A stretch of 35,866 bases of DNA from Acidobacteriota bacterium. Its GTDB lineage: Bacteria > Acidobacteriota > Terriglobia > Terriglobales > Acidobacteriaceae. The notes beneath the pieces were generated by a model. It was not told the DNA's origin, made no database searches, and saw only the letters and a list, made by a program, of their open reading frames with translations. The stretch spans positions 1-35,866 of the forward strand of contig JAJZGF010000019.1 of assembly GCA_021805025.1 (NCBI GenBank), given 5' to 3'. Made by a program: the position numbers and the translations under genes. Shown piece after piece: positions 32,274-35,866 of this stretch (position 1 is the first letter of the stretch; every line of letters starts with the position of its first letter).

Positions 32274-35200
32274 TCAGTCCACAGTCAGCGACAATGTCAC
32301 GTTGTGCGAGAGGCCATTCGCCGTTGCCGTCACCACACCACCGAGTACGTCCCAGCGGGCGTGGCGCCGGGCGCGGGCGAGCTTGGCGCTAAACCCGTGC
32401 CACCGCCCGCGCCGGCACAACTCGACAGCCCGCCTGCCAGGACAAGCCCGGCGATTCCCATCAGCCACTTCCGGCGGCGTCGCCAGGCCAGCGGCAGCAA
32501 CACCAGTCCGCAGGCCACGGGCCACTCACTCCAACCGTAAGGGTGCCGGACCTGCGCCGCGACCGCCGCCTGCCCGGTGGCAATCTGCACGGTCACATGG
32601 GAAGTCGCGTTGGCCGGCACCGCGTCACTGGCCGGGTTGAAGGTGCAGGACGCGTTCGCGGGCAAAGTGCCGCACTGAAACGTGAAGGTCGCGGTTGTGC
32701 CCCCCTGCGGCGCAAGGTTCAGCGTAAAGCTGGCTGTCTGACCGCTGGCCACGGTCTGGCCGGACTGCCCTCCAACCGCCGCCGTAAAGTCGAAGCCGGT
32801 GCCCGAAAGCGACACCTGCGCGCCGGCTGCCATTGCAGAGCTGGCCACCGTCAGGCTGCCGGATTGCTGACCGGTTTGCGCAGGGGCAAAGGTCACGCCG
32901 GTCGTGCAACTCGCGCCGGGAGAAAGGCTGGCGGGGCAGGCGTTATTCGCGATCTGGAATCCGGTGGAGGCAGCCAGCGTAAGGCTGGTCAACGTCACGC
33001 CGCCCGAATTCGTAACTGTCACCGTCTGTGCGCTGCTGGTTGCTCCTACGCCGGTCGCCGGGAAGGTCAGAAGGCCGGGCATCATCTGCACTGACCCCGC
33101 CAGCCCGCCCGCGCCGCTAAGGGTCACCGTAGCCGGCATAAAGACCGGCGAACTCACCGTGAGTGTTCCCGCCGCCGTGCCGTTGGCCGTGGGCGTAAAC
33201 ACCACGCCTGCCGTGCAGCTTGCCCCCGCGGCGAGCGTTGCTCCGCAGCCGTTCTGCACCAGGCTGAAGGGTGTGCCGTGCTGAACGTAAGTCCGGTGGC
33301 AGCCGTAGCGCCTGAGTTGGTCACCGTGACGGCTTGAGCTGCGCTGGTCTGGCCCAGCGTCGTGACCGCAAAGCTCATCTGCGCTGGACTCACGTTCAAA
33401 CCCGAAACCGCCTGCCCCGTTCCGCTCAAGACAACCGTCGCCGCCTTCACGCCGAGGGTCGACGAAGTCACCGTGAGCGTGGCCGTGTTGCCGCCTGCAG
33501 AGGCGGGCGTAAAGATCGCCTGGACCGTGCAACTGCTTCCGTTGGCAAGCGTTGCGCCGCAGGTGCTGGCGCCGGTAGAAAAGCTGTTCGCCCAGGGGCC
33601 TGTGATCTGGAAGCCGACATTGGCCATGGGCGCCCCGCCGGTGTTGCTGATCGTCAGCGTCTGGGGCGAAGAGGCCACGCCTGTCTGCTGCGTCGGGAAA
33701 CTCAGGCTCGGCGGGCTCACGGCAAAGGCTGGAGGCAGCAGCCCGGTTCCCGCAAGGGCGATGGTCTGCTTCTTCAAGATGTCTGTGACCGTCAGGACGC
33801 CGGGCTGCGATCCGGCCGCGGTGGGCGCAAAGGTCACGCTCAGCGAGCAGCTTGAGTTGGCCGCCAGTTGCGTACCGCAGGTGCTCGCCACCTGATAAGG
33901 TCCGCTTGCGACCGCGGCAATCGAGGTCAGCGGCACGCCCCCGCTGTTGGCCAGTTGCACAGTCTGCGCGGCGGAAGCCTGCCCGATGATGGTGCCGGCG
34001 AAGGTGAGGGACACGGGTGAAAGCGTGTCGGTGGGCGGAGCCGCACCGGTTCCGCTCAGCGCCACAGTCTGGCTTCCGCTGCTCGTCGCAAGCGTCAGGG
34101 TCCCGCTCGCCGCGCCAGCCTGCGCAGGCGCAAACTCAACCGTCAACTGACAGTCGCTGCCAGCTGCCAGGGAGCTGCCGCAGGCGTTGCTGGCCAGCAC
34201 GAACGGCGCGGTCGCGGCGATGCTCGAAACGGGTACCGCGCTGGTGCTGCTGTTTTGCACCGTCACCTGCAGCGCGGTCGAGGTTGTGCCCACCTCGACG
34301 TCGCCGAAGCTCAGAGAGACGGGAGCCAGTTGCACCGGCCCGGCGCTCGTCCCCGTTCCGCTCAGCAATACCGTAAGTTGTCCGCCGGCAATATTCGCGC
34401 CGATGGTCAACAGCCCGGACCGCGTGCCGGTCTGCGTGGGCGTAAACGTGACCTGGATCGTACAGCTCGCTCCGCCATTCACCGTTGCGTTCAGGCAGTT
34501 GTCCGTCTCGCTGAAGTCACCGCTGGCTGCAATTGCCGAGGGCACAAGAGCAATGCTGCCGGTGTTGGCCAGGGTGACGGTCTGTGTCGCGCTGGTGCTG
34601 CCGTAAGTCTGGCTGGCAAAGGTTAGCGTCGTGGACGTCGCCGTCGCAGTGGTCAGTTGCGTTCCCGCCGTCCACAGCGGAATCTGCCAGACTCCACGCC
34701 CGTATGTCCCGGCGGCCAGGACCGTGGGCGAGACAGATGAAGGCGCCGCGCTGAGGGCTACGACCGGCGACTGGGGCAATCCCGCTCCGAACGGTGTCCA
34801 GCAGTTGGAAGCCCCGGCCGCGCAGGTGGCAATCTGCCGGGTTGAAAAAACGCCCGCATCTGTCGCCAGATAAACTGTGTTCGCGTCCTGCGGGTCCACC
34901 ACAACGCCGCTGACAGGCGTCTCGGGCAGGTTGGATGAGATCGTGGCCCAGTGCGCTCCGCCATCCGTCGAGCGATAGATCGTGCGCACGGCCAGTTGCG
35001 GATTGCCCATGCCCTCCACGGTCACCTACACGGTGTTGCCGGTCGTATCGTGCGGGTCAATGTAGATGCTCGAAATATCGAAGCCGTTGACGTTGAAGCC
35101 CATGGTGTCATTCGTGACCGGGCTCAACGTCAGGTCCTGCCACGCAGGGATCGATGCGCTCGACGGATTGTAGAGGGCGCTCAACGCATGGCCTGCTTTG

Positions 35201-35722
35201 GTTGCACCGCCATCCAGCGATCCATACATGCCTGCATAGATCACCTCACTGCCGCCCGGCAACGCCATGGCCGCCAGGGTACGAATCAGCGCATTGCCGT
35301 TGCAGTAGGCCTGCCCCGCGACGCCATCCAGAAACGGGCTGATGGCGTTCGACCCGGTCCATCCGCTGCCGTCGGCCGGGCCGCGCCACAAGCGGCAGGT
35401 GCCTACGATCAGTTGCGACGCGTCCAGCGGATCTAGAACAAACGGCGCCGGCGTGGTCATCGTCTGCCCATCGCCGCTCACGTCTGCATCGTTCACCACC
35501 GGGATCACGCCAAAGGCCGCGGGAGTGCATGCGCCGGACTGCGCGCACAGATGGATGGAGACGCCTGCCTCGTTGTTCACGTACCAGTTCGAGCTGTTGG
35601 TCGGGTCGATCGCCACAGGGCCGCCCTGGCCGCCAAGGATCTGCGGCCAGTCCGCGGTTGCGCCCGACGTGCTCTTCACGCCGGCCGTACCGTTCACTCC
35701 AAGGCCGGCCATCATGGTGTAA
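32274..35722 (-). pseudogene. Giant secreted propeller / choice-of-anchor-D repeat protein, broken and IS-interrupted
   Basis: Remnant of an exported giant protein typical of Acidobacteria. From its cut end: about 350 codons of BNR/sortilin-like propeller (YRSTDGGAHWATISSN, YLATDAGVFSTR, TYGRGVWQIPLW). Six Ig-like repeats of about 105 residues (ASPM-SPD-2-Hydin type) follow, each with a Cys pair about ten residues apart. After a spacer comes a membrane-like stretch (VACGLVLLPLAWRRRRKW; IAGLVLAGGLSSCAG) and a final beta segment ending SHNVTLSLTVD. Lesions: a TAG at 35028-35026 where YVTVEG context predicts Tyr; a one-base loss near 33278-33283; a TG gain (or one-base loss) at 32331-32341; and an IS boundary at about 35722. 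Not functional as one chain. Confidence 0.85.
32795..34653 (-). repeat. Six Ig-like (choice-of-anchor-D) protein repeats
   Basis: Six tandem units of roughly 105-110 codons share a pattern: P..L.F....G..S..Q.V.L.N.G, then a Cys, xxxLAAGSxC, V.F.P...G...G.L.V..., ending LSGTG. Units diverge at DNA level, so recombination hot-spot behaviour is limited. The fifth unit holds the frameshift near 33280. Confidence 0.85.
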
Positions 35723-35866
35723 GAGCCTGTTTACGATCTATGGTCCTGTTGCGGCGAGGGTATCCGGAGAGCCATATGCGTCCGCATTTCCGGTGCGGTA
35801 ATCGAGGAGGATGAAGCCAAGAAAGCCGTATCCAAGCGATGTGAGCCGGGAGCAGTTCGAATCGAT
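35723..35866 (+). mobile_element. Left end of an insertion sequence (IS5/IS4-type)
   Basis: The giant gene's sequence stops at about 35722 and a new sequence begins GAGCCTGTTTACGATC, a plausible terminal inverted repeat. It is preceded by TAA (35720-35722), a possible three-base target duplication of TNA type. A transposase gene starts 88 bases inside. The other end lies beyond the window, so the target duplication and family subgroup cannot be confirmed here. Confidence 0.7.
35811..35866 (+). CDS. Transposase N-terminus (IS5/IS4-like), continues past the right edge
   Basis: ATG 35811 opens the frame MKPRKPYPSDVSREQFESI, the characteristic start of IS5-family (DUF4096-type) transposases, which usually continue into a Trp-containing CQWRMLP region. 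GAGGAGG abuts the ATG, and a stop lies in frame just upstream. Only 18 codons are visible, so the DDE catalytic domain cannot be assessed. Confidence 0.78.
   Translation, partial: MKPRKPYPSDVSREQFES

Overview
This window reads as chromosomal DNA of a GC-rich, diderm soil-type bacterium, most likely Acidobacteriota (Terriglobia). That placement is inferred from three things. One gene encodes a VWFA-related secreted protein of the kind expanded in Acidobacteria. One locus encodes a giant propeller plus choice-of-anchor-D (ASPM-SPD-2-Hydin) protein, also typical of the group. There are also many lipoproteins and a TonB-ExbB-ExbD-ExbD-TPR cluster beside outer-membrane assembly genes. No rRNA, tRNA or CRISPR array was found.

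Layout, left to right. 1-3474 (minus): a membrane polyferredoxin gene followed by polA, which runs off the left edge. 3677-4924 (plus): the VWFA-type protein. A 16-bp perfect hairpin separates it from ppdK (4992-7730, minus). 8035-8382 (minus): a small STAS protein. 8586-9746 (plus): queG. 9800-10006 (minus): a cold-shock protein with a structured leader. 10493-11362 (plus): a YihY-type membrane protein. 11444-14647 (minus): ccmC, a 46-codon ccmD, DAHP synthase (aroF type) and a beta-propeller lipoprotein in one likely operon. 14898-16235 (minus): an RDD membrane protein with a long Ala-rich N-terminus. 16489-21257 (plus): lptD, a DsbA-like lipoprotein and a SurA/PpiC-like lipoprotein. 21527-25207 (minus): tonB, exbB, exbD, exbD and a TPR lipoprotein. 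25375-28524 (minus): yajC, secD, secF. 28944-32151 (minus): gatC, gatA, a secreted hypothetical protein and an FmdE-like protein.

32274-35722 (minus) is a decaying giant gene for a secreted propeller/Ig-like repeat protein. It carries an in-frame amber codon and two frameshifts. Its 5' part is cut off by an insertion sequence whose inverted-repeat-like end begins near 35723 and whose transposase (IS5/IS4-type N-terminus) starts at 35811 and leaves the window.

The genes form a coherent envelope-biogenesis neighbourhood: inner-membrane export (YajC-SecDF), outer-membrane insertion of LPS machinery (LptD with a putative disulfide catalyst and chaperone), energy transduction to the outer membrane (TonB-ExbBD) and cytochrome c maturation (CcmCD). 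Central metabolism and translation genes lie between them (PPDK, DAHP synthase, QueG, GatCA). The observations most worth checking are: the multiply broken, IS-interrupted giant gene; the PolA proofreading domain that has lost its metal ligands; the lptD-dsb-surA arrangement; two overlapping small reading frames that couple into yajC-secDF; and RNA hairpins inside the exbB-exbD gap and the cspA leader.
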